Both the position numbers and the translations under genes were made by a program. Below the pieces are notes generated by a model. The model worked only from the letters and a program-made list of their open reading frames with translations, did not search any database and was not told the origin of the DNA. A DNA stretch of 62,995 bases from an uncultured Phascolarctobacterium sp. (GTDB taxonomy: Bacteria; Bacillota; Negativicutes; Acidaminococcales; Acidaminococcaceae), in NCBI GenBank assembly GCA_947630795.1, contig CANRJC010000012.1:1-62995 (forward strand). Direction: 5' to 3'. This document shows positions 46,030-55,205 of the stretch, in pieces; position 1 is the first letter of the stretch, and the number at the start of each line of letters is the position of its first letter.

Positions 46030-46971
46030 CTAGAGGGTTTGATCGCTCATCAAGAGGGCCATGACGGCCTTTTGCACGTGGAGCCTGTTCTCCGCTTCGT
46101 CGAAGACCACAGAGTGAGGTCCTTCTATCACGCTGTCTGTGATCTCTTCGCCTCTGTGGGCCGGTAAACAGTGGAGGACGATGCACTCCGGTCTGGCCAT
46201 GTTCAACAGCTCTTCGTTCACCTGATAGGTGTGAAGGGCAGCGAAGCGCTGCTCTCTTTCGGCTTCTTCACCCATGCTGGTCCACACATCGGTGTAGAGC
46301 ACATCGGCCCCTTTGGCGGCCTTGAACATATCTTCTTCTACGCTGACGGTGCAGCCGGTGTGAGACGCATCTTCTTGGGCCCGGGCCAAAATATCCGGCC
46401 GGGGCTGATACCCTTTGGGAGAAGCGCACACCATGTTCATGCCCACTTTGGCGCAGGCGTACATCAAGGAATGAGCCATATTGTTGCCGTCGCCGATGAA
46501 GACCAATTTGCGCCCTTTCAGCACTTCCAGCTTCTCTTGGATGGTGAAGATATCGGCCAGCGCCTGACAGGGATGGAGAAGATCGGTAAGACCGTTGATG
46601 ACGGGCACCGTGGCGTAACGAGCCAGCTCCAGCACGCTTTCGTGAGAAAAGGTGCGGATCATGATGCCGTCTACGAAACGGGACAGCACTCTGGCCGTAT
46701 CCTTCACCGGCTCGCCTCTGCCTATCTGGCTCACCGCATCGTTCAAATAGATGGCCTGCCCTCCCAATTGGTGAAAACCCACTTCGAAAGAGACCCGCGT
46801 GCGGGTGGAGGCTTTAGAGAAGATCATGGCCAAGCTTTTACCGGCCAAAAAACGATGGGGCTGCCCGGCCTTCTGCATCCGTTTCAATTTTTTCGCCACA
46901 TCCAAAATGGTGGCTACCTCGCCCACGCTGAGGTCGTGGATGGAGATCAAGTCTTTATTTCTTAAGCCCAT
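46030..46971 (-). CDS. argF: Ornithine carbamoyltransferase
   Basis: It makes citrulline from ornithine and carbamoyl phosphate. The 313-aa protein has SKASTRTRVSFEVG (near 53-66) for carbamoyl-phosphate binding and HCLPAHRGEEIT near 270 for ornithine. Catabolic ArcB is the alternative, but arcA and arcC are absent and the gene lies inside the biosynthetic operon. ATG after AAAGGACGGAGC. Confidence 0.96.
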   Translation of the reverse strand: MGLRNKDLISIHDLSVGEVATILDVAKKLKRMQKAGQPHRFLAGKSLAMIFSKASTRTRVSFEVGFHQLGGQAIYLNDAVSQIGRGEPVKDTARVLSRFVDGIMIRTFSHESVLELARYATVPVINGLTDLLHPCQALADIFTIQEKLEVLKGRKLVFIGDGNNMAHSLMYACAKVGMNMVCASPKGYQPRPDILARAQEDASHTGCTVSVEEDMFKAAKGADVLYTDVWTSMGEEAEREQRFAALHTYQVNEELLNMARPECIVLHCLPAHRGEEITDSVIEGPHSVVFDEAENRLHVQKAVMALLMSDQTL

Positions 46972-46986
46972 ACAGCTCCGTCCTTT

Positions 46987-48177
46987 CTAAAAAACGGCCA
47001 AGGCCCGCTCCAAAGCGGCGCACACTGCGTCGATCTCCTCTTTGGAAACGATGAGGGGCGGCACCAAACGGATAACGTTGCCGGCAGTGCAATTGACGAT
47101 GACGTGATCTTTCAGGCAGCTTTCAACTATCGCTTTGCCAGGCTTATAGAGCTCCAGGCCCAAAAGCAGGCCCTTGCCCCGCACTTCTTTCACTTTTTCG
47201 GGGAACTTCGCGGCTGTTTCTTGCAGGCGTTTCTTAAAATAAGCGCCCTGCTCTGCTGCTCTCTCCACCAAATTCTCCGCCTTCACGGCGGTGAGGGCGG
47301 CACAAGCGGCCGCACAGGCCAAGGCATTGCCGCCGAAGGTGCTGCCGTGATCTCCGGGTTGGAAGACGTGAGCGAACTTTTCTTTCACGGCGAAGCCGCC
47401 CATGGGAAAGCCTCCGCCGATGCCTTTGGCAAAGGTGAGGACATCCGGCTCTGTTCCCGTCTGCATATAGGCGAACCAACTGCCGATACGGCCCACGCCG
47501 GTCTGGATCTCGTCCATGAGCAACAGGGCATCGTACTTATCGCAGAGAGCCCTTACTTTTTTAAAATAGTCGGGGGCGGGCACGTGGACGCCGCCTTCTC
47601 CCTGCACCGGTTCCAAAAGAACGCCACACACGTTTTCATCCATAGCAGCTTCCAAAGCTTCGATGTCATCATAAGGCACGAAAACATGGCCCGGCGGCAG
47701 AGGGCCGTAGCCCACGCGATAGTAATCGTGGCCGGTAGCGGCCAGCGTGTCGAAGGTCCGGCCGTGGAAAGAATGGTCGGCGCTGATGATCTTGAATTTG
47801 GCGGGATCCTTGCTCACCCCTAAGCGGCGGGCCAGTTTCATAGCTCCTTCGTTGGCCTCGGCGCCGCTGTTAGCGAGGAAGACCCTGTCCATGCCGCTGA
47901 CCTCGGCGATGATCTTCACCGCCTTGGCTTGGATCTCCGTATAGTAGAGATTGCTGCAATGCATCAACTTTGCCGCCTGCTCGGCGATGGCCCGGCTCAG
48001 CACGGGATGGCCGTAGCCCAAGCAGTTGACGGCGATGCCGGCCAAAAAATCTATATATTCTTCACCGTCGGCATCGTAAACTTTGCAGCCTTTGCCGTGA
48101 TCCAGCACTATAGGATAGCGGCCGAAGACCGGCAGATAGTACCGCTCGCTTTGTTCTATAACTTTATCCGCTTTCAC
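46987..48177 (-). CDS. argD: Acetylornithine aminotransferase
   Basis: PLP-dependent class III aminotransferase, 396 aa. SGAEANEGAMKLAR (near 103-116), the LLMDEIQTGVGRIG metal/PLP Asp segment, and the Schiff-base lysine in TFAKGIGGGFPMGG. It converts N-acetylglutamate semialdehyde to N-acetylornithine. The start is a GTG at 48177 preceded by GGGGGAAAGAG. It is 15 bases upstream of argF. Confidence 0.95.
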   Translation of the reverse strand: MKADKVIEQSERYYLPVFGRYPIVLDHGKGCKVYDADGEEYIDFLAGIAVNCLGYGHPVLSRAIAEQAAKLMHCSNLYYTEIQAKAVKIIAEVSGMDRVFLANSGAEANEGAMKLARRLGVSKDPAKFKIISADHSFHGRTFDTLAATGHDYYRVGYGPLPPGHVFVPYDDIEALEAAMDENVCGVLLEPVQGEGGVHVPAPDYFKKVRALCDKYDALLLMDEIQTGVGRIGSWFAYMQTGTEPDVLTFAKGIGGGFPMGGFAVKEKFAHVFQPGDHGSTFGGNALACAAACAALTAVKAENLVERAAEQGAYFKKRLQETAAKFPEKVKEVRGKGLLLGLELYKPGKAIVESCLKDHVIVNCTAGNVIRLVPPLIVSKEEIDAVCAALERALAVF

Positions 48178-48212
48178 TGCTCTCTTTCCCCCTCATGCGG
48201 CAGCAGTCGCTC

Positions 48213-49103
48213 TTACAGCCCTTTCACGACTTCGGTGCCTACTCCTTCATCGCTGAAGATCTCCATCAAGATGGTGTGTTCGGCCCGGCCGTCGATGATG
48301 TGGGTCTTTTTGGCACCGCCGCTGAGAGCGGTGATGCAGGCCCGCACCTTCGGGATCATACCGCCGTCGATCTTGCCGCGGATGATCAATTCTTGGGCTT
48401 TTTCAAAAGATAGGGTGGAGATAAAACTGCTCTCGTCCCGATAATCGCTGTAGATGCCCTTCACATCGGTGAGCACCAGCAATTTTTCCGCCTTCAAAGC
48501 GCCGGCGATCTCTCCGGCCACGGAATCGGCGTTGATGTTATAAGTCTCGCCGCTCTGGCCCACGCCGGTGGGGGCGATGACGGGGATGTAGCCGTTGTCC
48601 AGCAATACGTTGATAAGATGAGTGTTGATGCTTTCCACATCGCCTACGTAGCCGATATCCACCAGATTCACTTCGCCGTTCTCATAAACATCGGCCAAAT
48701 GTTTTTTGGCCTTGGTCAGACAGGCATCCTTGCCGTTAAGGCCCACGGCCCTGCCGCCCATCATGTTCAGCCGGGCTACCAAGTCGGTGTTGATCTTGCC
48801 CACGAGAGCCATCTCCGCGATGCCTACCGATTCCGCATCGGTCACCCTAAGGCCGGAGACGAATTCGCTCTTCTTCCCTGCCTGCCGCAACATGGCGGTG
48901 ATCTCGGGGCCGCCGCCGTGAACTACCACCGGCCGCATGCCCGCTTTTTGCAAAAAGACGATATCTCCCAGCACCTTATTTTTGATCTCATCGTTGAGCA
49001 TGGCGTTGCCGCCGTATTTCACCACGATGGTCTTGTTTTTGAAATCGTACAGATAGGGCAACGCCTCCATCAAAGTGGCGATGCTTTTATCGGTCATCAA
49101 CAT
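48213..49103 (-). CDS. argB: Acetylglutamate kinase
   Basis: A 296-aa amino-acid kinase: VVKYGGNAM (near 28-36), VVHGGGPEI (61-69), FVSGLRVTDAES and INADSVAGEIAGALKAEKLL. It phosphorylates N-acetylglutamate and is usually the arginine feedback point in organisms with the cyclic ArgJ pathway. The N-terminal extended helix seen in arginine-sensitive NAGKs (residues 1-25) is present. ATG 49103 after GGAGGG. Confidence 0.96.
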   Translation of the reverse strand: MLMTDKSIATLMEALPYLYDFKNKTIVVKYGGNAMLNDEIKNKVLGDIVFLQKAGMRPVVVHGGGPEITAMLRQAGKKSEFVSGLRVTDAESVGIAEMALVGKINTDLVARLNMMGGRAVGLNGKDACLTKAKKHLADVYENGEVNLVDIGYVGDVESINTHLINVLLDNGYIPVIAPTGVGQSGETYNINADSVAGEIAGALKAEKLLVLTDVKGIYSDYRDESSFISTLSFEKAQELIIRGKIDGGMIPKVRACITALSGGAKKTHIIDGRAEHTILMEIFSDEGVGTEVVKGL

Positions 49104-49124
49104 TGTCTTAGCCCTCCGCTTCTT

Positions 49125-50330
49125 TTAAGTGTGATATTCACCGTTGATCTTTACATATTCGTAAGACAGGTCGCAGGTCCACACCGTGGCCGCTTCGTGT
49201 CCCACCGCCAGATCGACGGTCATGGCGATCTCCCGTCGGCTCATGGTGGGCGCCAATTTTTCCAAAGGCACATTGCAGTTCAGCCCGGCCTCCACAAGAC
49301 GGATGCCGCCGATCTCGAGGTTCACTTTATCGGCTGCCATCTCGGCTCCGCTGTAGCCAGCGGCGCAGACGATGCGGCCCCAGTTGGGGTCCTGCCCGAA
49401 GAAAGCCGTCTTGACCAGAGGAGATTTGGCGATGGCCATAGCTGCCAGTTTGGCGTCGGCTTTGGTGGCTGCTCCCACCACGTGCACTTCCAAAAATTTA
49501 GTGGCCCCTTCTCCGTCTTTGGCGATCATTTTGGCCAAGTCTTGGGCACAGGCGGTCAAAAGTCGCAAAAAGGCGGCATAATCGGGGTGCTCGGTGCTGT
49601 CTATCGATGGATTGCCTGCGGCTCCGTTGGCCAGCACGATCATGGTATCGTTGGTGGAGGTATCGCCGTCTACCACCACCATGTTGAAGCTGGAGTCCGC
49701 AGCCTCCTTCACGGCCTTTTGCAAAACGGCGGGAGCCACCGCCGCATCGGTAGTGAAAAAGGTGAGCATGGTGGCCATGTTGGGATGGATCATCCCCGCC
49801 CCTTTGGCGATGCCGGCGCAGATGATCTCTTTGCCGCCGATAACGGTCTTATAGGCGCTGCGCTTGATAAAAGTATCGGTGGTCTGGATGGCCTTGGCAC
49901 AGTCTTCCCCGCCCTCTTTGCTCAAAGCGGCGACAGCGGCGGCCAGACCCTCCTTTAATTTTTCCATAGGCATGAACTGCCCGATGACGCCGGTAGAGCA
50001 AACGAAAGCTTCCGTCGGCTCTATGCCCAGCAGTTTCGCTCCTTCCGCCTGCATAGCCTTGGCATCTTCCAGTCCTCTCACGCCGGTGCAGGCATTGGCG
50101 CAGCCGCTGTTCACCAAAATGGCCCGGGCCCTGCCGCCTTTAGCCACTTCTCTGCTCACCAGCACGGGAGCGGCGCACATCTTGTTTTGCGTAAAAACGG
50201 CGCCGCAAGAAGCCAGCCGCTGACTGAAGATGACAGCTAAGTCATGATTGCCGCTGCTCTTGAGCCCCGCTTTGACTCCGGCGGCAACAAAGCTCCGAGG
50301 TGCCGTTACCCAGCCCTCTGTTTTTTCCAT
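49125..50330 (-). CDS. argJ: Bifunctional ornithine acetyltransferase/N-acetylglutamate synthase
   Basis: A 401-aa ArgJ that recycles the acetyl group from N-acetylornithine to glutamate. The autocleavage site is visible in KGAGMIHPNMATMLTFFTTD: the Thr of ATML becomes the N-terminal nucleophile of the beta chain. A complete N-terminal half suggests the bifunctional form, consistent with no argA or argE in the operon. ATG after AAAAGGAGG. Confidence 0.95.
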   Translation of the reverse strand: MEKTEGWVTAPRSFVAAGVKAGLKSSGNHDLAVIFSQRLASCGAVFTQNKMCAAPVLVSREVAKGGRARAILVNSGCANACTGVRGLEDAKAMQAEGAKLLGIEPTEAFVCSTGVIGQFMPMEKLKEGLAAAVAALSKEGGEDCAKAIQTTDTFIKRSAYKTVIGGKEIICAGIAKGAGMIHPNMATMLTFFTTDAAVAPAVLQKAVKEAADSSFNMVVVDGDTSTNDTMIVLANGAAGNPSIDSTEHPDYAAFLRLLTACAQDLAKMIAKDGEGATKFLEVHVVGAATKADAKLAAMAIAKSPLVKTAFFGQDPNWGRIVCAAGYSGAEMAADKVNLEIGGIRLVEAGLNCNVPLEKLAPTMSRREIAMTVDLAVGHEAATVWTCDLSYEYVKINGEYHT

Positions 50331-50384
50331 AGATCATGCCTCCTTTTGCTCTTTGGCAGACACAAGAAAGCTTTGGACGAAAGA

Positions 50385-51419
50385 TCAGGGATAAACGGGC
50401 AAGTGTCTTAGCCCGGCAGTCTCGTCGATGCCGAACATCACATTCATGTTCTGCACTGCCTGCCCGGCCGCGCCCTTCACCAAATTATCCAAACAACTCA
50501 TCACGATGACTCGCCCCGTGCGAGGATCTATTTGCCAACCGATATCCACATAATTGGAAGCCCGTACATTTTTTAATTCGGGCACTTCGCCCTGCGGCCG
50601 CACTTTGATGAAAAATTCTTTGCCGTACATAGCGTCGAAGGCAGCGGCGATCTCTTTTGCCTTCACTCCTTCTTTCAACATGGCGTAGCAAGTGGCGTAG
50701 ATGCCCCGATCTGCCGGCAAAAGATGGGGAGTGAATTGAATGATCACCGGCTCGCCGGCGCATTCGCTGTAAATTTGTTCTATCTCCGGGGTGTGACGAT
50801 GAGTGGTCACACCGTAAGCCTTGATGCTTTCGTTGACGCTGCAGTAGAGGCTGCCGAGTTTCAAAGAACGGCCGGCCCCCGTGGTGCCGCTTTTAGCGTC
50901 CACCACTATCCCTTTGGTCGCGATGAGCCCGGCCTTCAAAAGGGGAGCCAAAGCCAAAATGCTGCAGGTGGTGTAGCAGCCGGGATTGGCGACCAGCTCC
51001 GTCTTTTTCACTTGCTCTCGATAGAGCTCCGTCAGACCGTAAACAGCTTTTGCCTCGGGGTCCAGGTGCTCTGTCTTGTACCATTTTTCGAAGACCTTGG
51101 GGTCTTTGAAGCGGTAATCGCCGCCCAAGTCCACTATCTTCACGCCGCTGCCTCGCAACAGCTTGCCGATCTTCATGGCGTGTCCGTGAGGGAGGGCGAT
51201 GAAAATGACGTCGCTGTCGGCAGCGATGGCCTCCAGCTCCCGCATAGACTCCAATTCTTTCTCCACTCTGCCGCTCAGATGAGGGTAAAGAGAAGCGATA
51301 TTCTCTCCCGTGCTGCTTTCGGAAGTGATGTGGGCCAGCTCCGCCTCCGGATGTTCTGTCAAAAGCCGCAACAATTCCGCTCCGGCATAACCGGTAGCGC
51401 CGATGACACTGACTCTCAT
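50385..51419 (-). CDS. argC: N-acetyl-gamma-glutamyl-phosphate reductase
   Basis: A 344-aa NADPH-dependent reductase. N-terminal GATGYAGAELLRLL Rossmann motif (6-19), catalytic Cys in NPGCYTTCSILAL (near 146), HRHTPEIEQ near 205. First gene of argCJBDFGH. ATG 51419 is preceded by an ideal AAGGAGG; an upstream in-frame start at 51479 is rejected. Confidence 0.96.
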   Translation of the reverse strand: MRVSVIGATGYAGAELLRLLTEHPEAELAHITSESSTGENIASLYPHLSGRVEKELESMRELEAIAADSDVIFIALPHGHAMKIGKLLRGSGVKIVDLGGDYRFKDPKVFEKWYKTEHLDPEAKAVYGLTELYREQVKKTELVANPGCYTTCSILALAPLLKAGLIATKGIVVDAKSGTTGAGRSLKLGSLYCSVNESIKAYGVTTHRHTPEIEQIYSECAGEPVIIQFTPHLLPADRGIYATCYAMLKEGVKAKEIAAAFDAMYGKEFFIKVRPQGEVPELKNVRASNYVDIGWQIDPRTGRVIVMSCLDNLVKGAAGQAVQNMNVMFGIDETAGLRHLPVYP

Positions 51420-51527
51420 ACTTTTCCTCCTTCCGAAACAGCCGGCGGTCTTTTGCATAAAACCTCTAAAAACCTGCATAAATAAAAATTTTGCGGCTCA
51501 AAGGCCACCCTGCCGTTTTATGTTATG

Positions 51528-51556
51528 AATATACTACGCACAGCTGGATTTTGCAA
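51528..51556 (-). promoter_or_regulatory. Promoter of the argCJBDFGH operon
   Basis: Minus strand TTGCAA (51556-51551), a 17-base spacer, TATATT (51533-51528). It gives an mRNA leader of about 100 bases before argC. No full ARG box is recognisable; ATTCATA overlapping and just after the -10 matches only one half-site. Confidence 0.7.
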
Positions 51557-51587
51557 GACTTTTTTTCGCTTCGCTTTTGTTTATATT

Positions 51588-51616
51588 TTGCAATTAGCGG
51601 CCCTTGCTGGTAAAAT
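51588..51616 (+). promoter_or_regulatory. Promoter of the transglycosylase gene
   Basis: Plus strand TTGCAA (51588-51593), a 17-base spacer, TAAAAT (51611-51616). It is back-to-back with the arg promoter, the two -35 boxes being 31 bases apart. Confidence 0.65.
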
Positions 51617-51642
51617 ATAAAGAGACGAAGGAGGCCCTGCGA

Positions 51643-52476
51643 ATGCTCAAGACTCTCATCCTCACTTTGCTGATCTTCTCCGGCCTGGTGGCCTACGATA
51701 CCTACGACAAAAAGTCTCCCCCTCCGCCGCCTCGCGCTATAGAGACGCAAGAGCAAAAGCAAGAGACCCGACCCGCAGGCAGCGTGGTCAAGAGCGTCAT
51801 CTTGGCTCTTTTGCCGGAGCGGGAGCAGTGGCCCGAGCCTGTGCAAAAATTCTATACTGCTTTCAATTTGGCGGAAGTAATCGGTCCCATCCGCGCCAAT
51901 CCCAACTGGACTCCTCTTGCCGACATGGCGCCCCTTTTGCCTTCGGCGCTGGTGGCCATCGAAGATCACGATTTTTACCGACACGGCGCTCTCGACTTCA
52001 GCAGTATGGTGCGAGCGGCCGTCGCCAACATCATGGCGGGACAAGTGGTGGAAGGAGGCAGCACCATCACTCAGCAGCTGGTGAAAAATATTTTTCTTTC
52101 GCCGGAGCAGACGGCAGAGCGTAAAGTTTACGAAGCGATCCTCAGTTTGAAATTGGAAGAAGAATACAGCAAGGACGAGATCCTCGAACTTTACCTGAAC
52201 ACCGCTTACTTCGGGGCCGGAGCCAACGGCATCAAACAGGCCGCCGCCGTTTTTTTCGCTAAGCAGCCCAAAGACCTGACCTTGGGCGAGTGCGCCGCCG
52301 TCGCCGCTCTTCCTTACGCTCCTTCTGCTCTCAATCCGCTGGAATATCCCGAAGACTGCCGCCGTCGTCAGCGTTTGGTGCTGAAGGCTATGGCCGCCTA
52401 CGGCTTCATCACTGCCGAAGAAAGACAGGCTGCAGCCAAAGATCGCATCCCTTTGACCAACAGCCGCACTCTTTAG
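51643..52476 (+). CDS. mtgA: Monofunctional peptidoglycan transglycosylase (GT51)
   Basis: A 277-aa protein with one N-terminal transmembrane anchor (about 2-16) and a GT51 domain. The catalytic Glu lies in AIEDHDFYRHG (near 105-115), GGSTITQQLVKNIFLS follows near 139-154, and the second Glu region is in KDEILELYLNTAYFG. It polymerises lipid II into glycan strands on the outer face of the inner membrane. There is no transpeptidase domain. ATG 51643 follows GGAGG and lies downstream of the promoter; the upstream in-frame ATG at 51604 overlaps the promoter. A truncated class A PBP is the alternative, but the ending looks natural and a terminator follows. Confidence 0.88.
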   Translation: MLKTLILTLLIFSGLVAYDTYDKKSPPPPPRAIETQEQKQETRPAGSVVKSVILALLPEREQWPEPVQKFYTAFNLAEVIGPIRANPNWTPLADMAPLLPSALVAIEDHDFYRHGALDFSSMVRAAVANIMAGQVVEGGSTITQQLVKNIFLSPEQTAERKVYEAILSLKLEEEYSKDEILELYLNTAYFGAGANGIKQAAAVFFAKQPKDLTLGECAAVAALPYAPSALNPLEYPEDCRRRQRLVLKAMAAYGFITAEERQAAAKDRIPLTNSRTL

Positions 52477-52514
52477 GGGCGAGCTCTCGCCTTTTTCTTC
52501 CTATAAAAAATTAC

Positions 52515-52548
52515 GGCTCCCGCAGCTGCGGGAGCCTTTGCTTTTTAT
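52515..52548 (+). terminator. Terminator after the transglycosylase gene
   Basis: A perfect 11-bp palindromic stem (GGCTCCCGCAG / CTGCGGGAGCC) followed by TTTGCTTTTTATTT on the plus strand. An A-run before it could make it work for the converging gene as well. Confidence 0.85.
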
Positions 52549-52571
52549 TTTTCGGCGAAGAGCTGCGCCTT

Positions 52572-53501
52572 CTATCTTTCTTTGCGCACCTGATAATTTT
52601 TGCCGTCGGTCACCACTGTCAGGCAACCGTGCTCGCGAGTGTTGTACACTGTGGCACCGATGTGCTGCAAGCGTCCCACTGTTTTTGGGTTGGGATGATG
52701 ATATTTTTGAAAGTCGCCGCAGCTGATGAGGGCGTAGCGGGGCTTCACCTTAGCGATAAAAGGATAGTAAGACGAATTGCGGCTGCCGTGATGCCCCACC
52801 TTCAGCACGTCGCAGTGCAGCTCTTCAAGGCTGAGCCGTTGGGCCAAGGCCGCTTCTGCCGGCGCCTCCGCATCCCCGGTGAAAAGCATGGTGAAGTCGC
52901 CGTAGTGCAGCTTCATCACCAAGCCGGTGTTGTTGATATTTTTGAGCTCTTTTTTACTGAGAGAGCCGGTGAGGAAGCTGCCGGGCGAAAAGATCTCCAA
53001 ATAATAACCGGGGCCCAGCTCGACTCTGCTGCCCGCCTCTAGGCGGCCGCCTTTGGCGTAGCCGTAGTCGCCTCTGTCTAAAATTTGCCGCAGTTTCACG
53101 CTGGTCTTCTTCTTGATCTTTTCGTTCACGCCGCCGTTGTCGTAGACGCGGCTCACTTTGTAGCGAGGCAGAAAATTCAAAATGTTCCCCATGTGGTCGC
53201 TGTGGTGATGGGTGATGAAAACTTTTTCTACCCGCTGCACCTGCCGTTCGGCCAAGCGATCTTGCAAAATTTGCCAAGCAGAGCGATCCCCTACGTCGAT
53301 CATCGCATTTTTGCCGCCTTGCTGCAACAAGATGGCATCGCCGTGGCCCACGTCCAGCAGGGTGATGGTGAGCTGCCCGCCCGGGGCAGCAGCTCGACCT
53401 TGGGGAGAAGGAGCGATCTCATCTGCGAGACCGCTCCCGAAGAAGAGGCCAAGCAGCAAGAGCAGCGCCCCCGCCCATTTAAAAATTTTCTTCATCGTCA
53501 T
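52572..53501 (-). CDS. Secreted ComEC-like MBL-fold hydrolase
   Basis: A 309-aa protein with an N-terminal signal peptide or anchor (about 1-22) and a metallo-beta-lactamase domain: HGDAILLQ near 52, the THHHSDHMGN metal site near 94-103, FTGDAEAPAE near 210, KVGHHGSRNSSYYPF near 237. This is the architecture of the hydrolase domain of ComEC detached from its channel. Family members are proposed extracellular nucleases or phosphodiesterases. Start taken at ATG 53501; ATG 53495 is also possible. No competence genes are near. Confidence 0.85.
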   Translation of the reverse strand: MTMKKIFKWAGALLLLLGLFFGSGLADEIAPSPQGRAAAPGGQLTITLLDVGHGDAILLQQGGKNAMIDVGDRSAWQILQDRLAERQVQRVEKVFITHHHSDHMGNILNFLPRYKVSRVYDNGGVNEKIKKKTSVKLRQILDRGDYGYAKGGRLEAGSRVELGPGYYLEIFSPGSFLTGSLSKKELKNINNTGLVMKLHYGDFTMLFTGDAEAPAEAALAQRLSLEELHCDVLKVGHHGSRNSSYYPFIAKVKPRYALISCGDFQKYHHPNPKTVGRLQHIGATVYNTREHGCLTVVTDGKNYQVRKER

Positions 53502-53594
53502 TCTCGCCTTTCGCTTATGCTTCATCCGCCCTACATCTTCATCTTTTCGCAGCAGGCGGCGACGGATCGATCTTTTATCTTTTTACGTCGAGCC

Positions 53595-55058
53595 TCAGCG
53601 TCCCAGTTCCCGCTTGATGATCTTTTTGTAGGCTTCCACACCCGGCTGATCGTAGGCATCCACATCGGCCAGTTCTCCTTCGTAGGCGATGCTCAGCATC
53701 AAAAAACAGAGCAATAGCCCCAAGCAGTATTCGTCCCGCCGCGCCAAAGTATACACGGCGCTGAAACGGCCGTCGTTATCCAAAGCTTCTCGGTTGGCGA
53801 AAAGAGCCGCTTCTAAAGCTTCGTTCAAGTTCAGCCCTGCGTATTTGGCGATGTCCGGCAGTTCGGGGAAGGGAGCCCCCAGCACCGCCTCCGCTAAGCT
53901 GTCTTTTATTTGCAAAAATTGGATCACTTTATTGCGGCGCCCGTCTTGATGCTGCTGAGTTTGCGCGTGCATATCGGTGCTGCCCACCGCCGCTATGGGA
54001 GTGCGGCCGTAGAACACCTGCCGCCCTTCTCTGTCGCAACGCTTGCCCAGCGATTCTGCCAAAAGCTGCACGTACCACTCGCCTACGGCCTTCAAACATT
54101 GGCCGTAGCCCATGAACACTTCGATGTCGCAGCCATGAGCGCAGCCGGCCGCATATTTCAAACAGGCGTTCAACAAGGCAGGGTTGCGCCGCCAGTCTTT
54201 TGTTTTACAGGCGGCGTCCATGTCCCGAGCGCCTCGCAAAAGAGCTTCGATGTCGCAGCCTATGACTGCCGCCGTCACCAGGCCCGGAGCATGGAAAACG
54301 GAGAAGCGGCCGCCCACCCCTTCTTTTATGTCGAAGGTGCGCCAGCCTTTGAGGGCCGCCAAGCGGGCCAAAGGCGACGCTGCCTCCTCCCTCAGATCGG
54401 TGACTGCTGTCACCTCTGCATCGATCTGCGGTTCGGCGCTTAATTTTTCAAAAAGATAGCTGAAAGCGGTGAGAGTCTCCAAAGTGCCGCCCGATTTGGA
54501 GATGGGCACCAAGAGCAGGCGGAAGCGCTCGCCTTTCAGTTCGGCGCCGACAGTGCGTTTTGCCAGAGCTTTGATCTCTCTCAGTAAAAGTTCGTTTGGC
54601 AAAGCGCCTAAATTATTGCCGCCGAAAAAAATATATGGTCTCCCTCCTCTTTCTTTTAAGGAAAGACTGTTCCACCCTTCGCCGCAGAAAAGATTGAAGA
54701 GCACTTTGTTGCCGAGATAGGAGCCCCCCACTCCCAAAAAAACGACTCCGTCCACCGAGCGAAGGCAATGAGCCCCCAAGTCGCAAAGAGCTGCGATAGA
54801 GGCGGGAGTATTGGGCCCCGCCTCGCAGATATAAGGCAAACGAGTGAATAACACCGGCTCATCCGTTCCGTCTTTCGACTTGTGGGCTTTGGCGCGGCCT
54901 GTGGCCCGCAGCGCAGCCACTGCGGCGGCCGCAGCCTCGGCCTTGGGAGCCAAAGCTTCCACTTCATCTTCCGTCAGACGGCCCTTGCCGAACATGGTGC
55001 CGTAATCGAAGGCGAAGCTGTCGCCTACTTTTATGCATTTTTCGGCAGCTGTTCTCAT
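53595..55058 (-). CDS. pgi: Glucose-6-phosphate isomerase
   Basis: A 487-aa glycolytic/gluconeogenic isomerase. GVGGSYLGNKVLF (near 109-121), ISKSGGTLETLTAF (near 178-191), the GEWYVQLLAESLGK catalytic Glu region, GSTDMHAQTQQ with the ring-opening His, and DQPGVEAYKK with the catalytic Lys at the C terminus. The sequence is divergent from the common Bacillus form (ESLGKR instead of ESEGK). Own promoter upstream; convergent with the MBL hydrolase only in spacing, both on the minus strand. Confidence 0.94.
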   Translation of the reverse strand: MRTAAEKCIKVGDSFAFDYGTMFGKGRLTEDEVEALAPKAEAAAAAVAALRATGRAKAHKSKDGTDEPVLFTRLPYICEAGPNTPASIAALCDLGAHCLRSVDGVVFLGVGGSYLGNKVLFNLFCGEGWNSLSLKERGGRPYIFFGGNNLGALPNELLLREIKALAKRTVGAELKGERFRLLLVPISKSGGTLETLTAFSYLFEKLSAEPQIDAEVTAVTDLREEAASPLARLAALKGWRTFDIKEGVGGRFSVFHAPGLVTAAVIGCDIEALLRGARDMDAACKTKDWRRNPALLNACLKYAAGCAHGCDIEVFMGYGQCLKAVGEWYVQLLAESLGKRCDREGRQVFYGRTPIAAVGSTDMHAQTQQHQDGRRNKVIQFLQIKDSLAEAVLGAPFPELPDIAKYAGLNLNEALEAALFANREALDNDGRFSAVYTLARRDEYCLGLLLCFLMLSIAYEGELADVDAYDQPGVEAYKKIIKRELGR

Positions 55059-55093
55059 CTCTCATTCCCCCTGTTTCTCTTTATCTGAAACAA

Positions 55094-55123
55094 ATTATAG
55101 CATATGCCCTTTTGCCCTGTCCA
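55094..55123 (-). promoter_or_regulatory. Promoter of pgi
   Basis: Minus strand TGGACA (55123-55118), an 18-base spacer ending in TGC (extended -10), TATAAT (55099-55094), about 35 bases upstream of the pgi ATG. Confidence 0.7.
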
Positions 55124-55160
55124 CTTTTGCCGCAGGAGACAGCTTTGCGACCAGGGCAAC

Positions 55161-55198
55161 AAAAAAAGACCGCCCGCAAAATTTGCAGACGGTCTTTA
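55161..55198 (-). terminator. Terminator of the tRNA operon
   Basis: Minus strand stem AAAGACCG...CTGCAA pairing with TTGCGGGCGGTCTTT and ending in T7, directly after the tRNA-Lys gene. Confidence 0.85.
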
Positions 55199-55205
55199 AA
55201 ATTTC

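Noticed and set aside
46030-46971. Ornithine carbamoyltransferase as part of an arginine deiminase pathway
   Set aside because: arcA and arcC are absent and the gene is inside a complete biosynthetic operon.
51515-51540. ArgR operator at the argC promoter
   Set aside because: Only one half-site resembles the ARG box; the other half does not match.
51643-52476. Transglycosylase as a truncated bifunctional penicillin-binding protein
   Set aside because: The stop codon is followed closely by a clean terminator and no transpeptidase motifs appear downstream in any frame.
52572-53501. MBL protein as a true ComEC competence channel
   Set aside because: It has a signal segment but no polytopic channel domain, and no competence genes are near.
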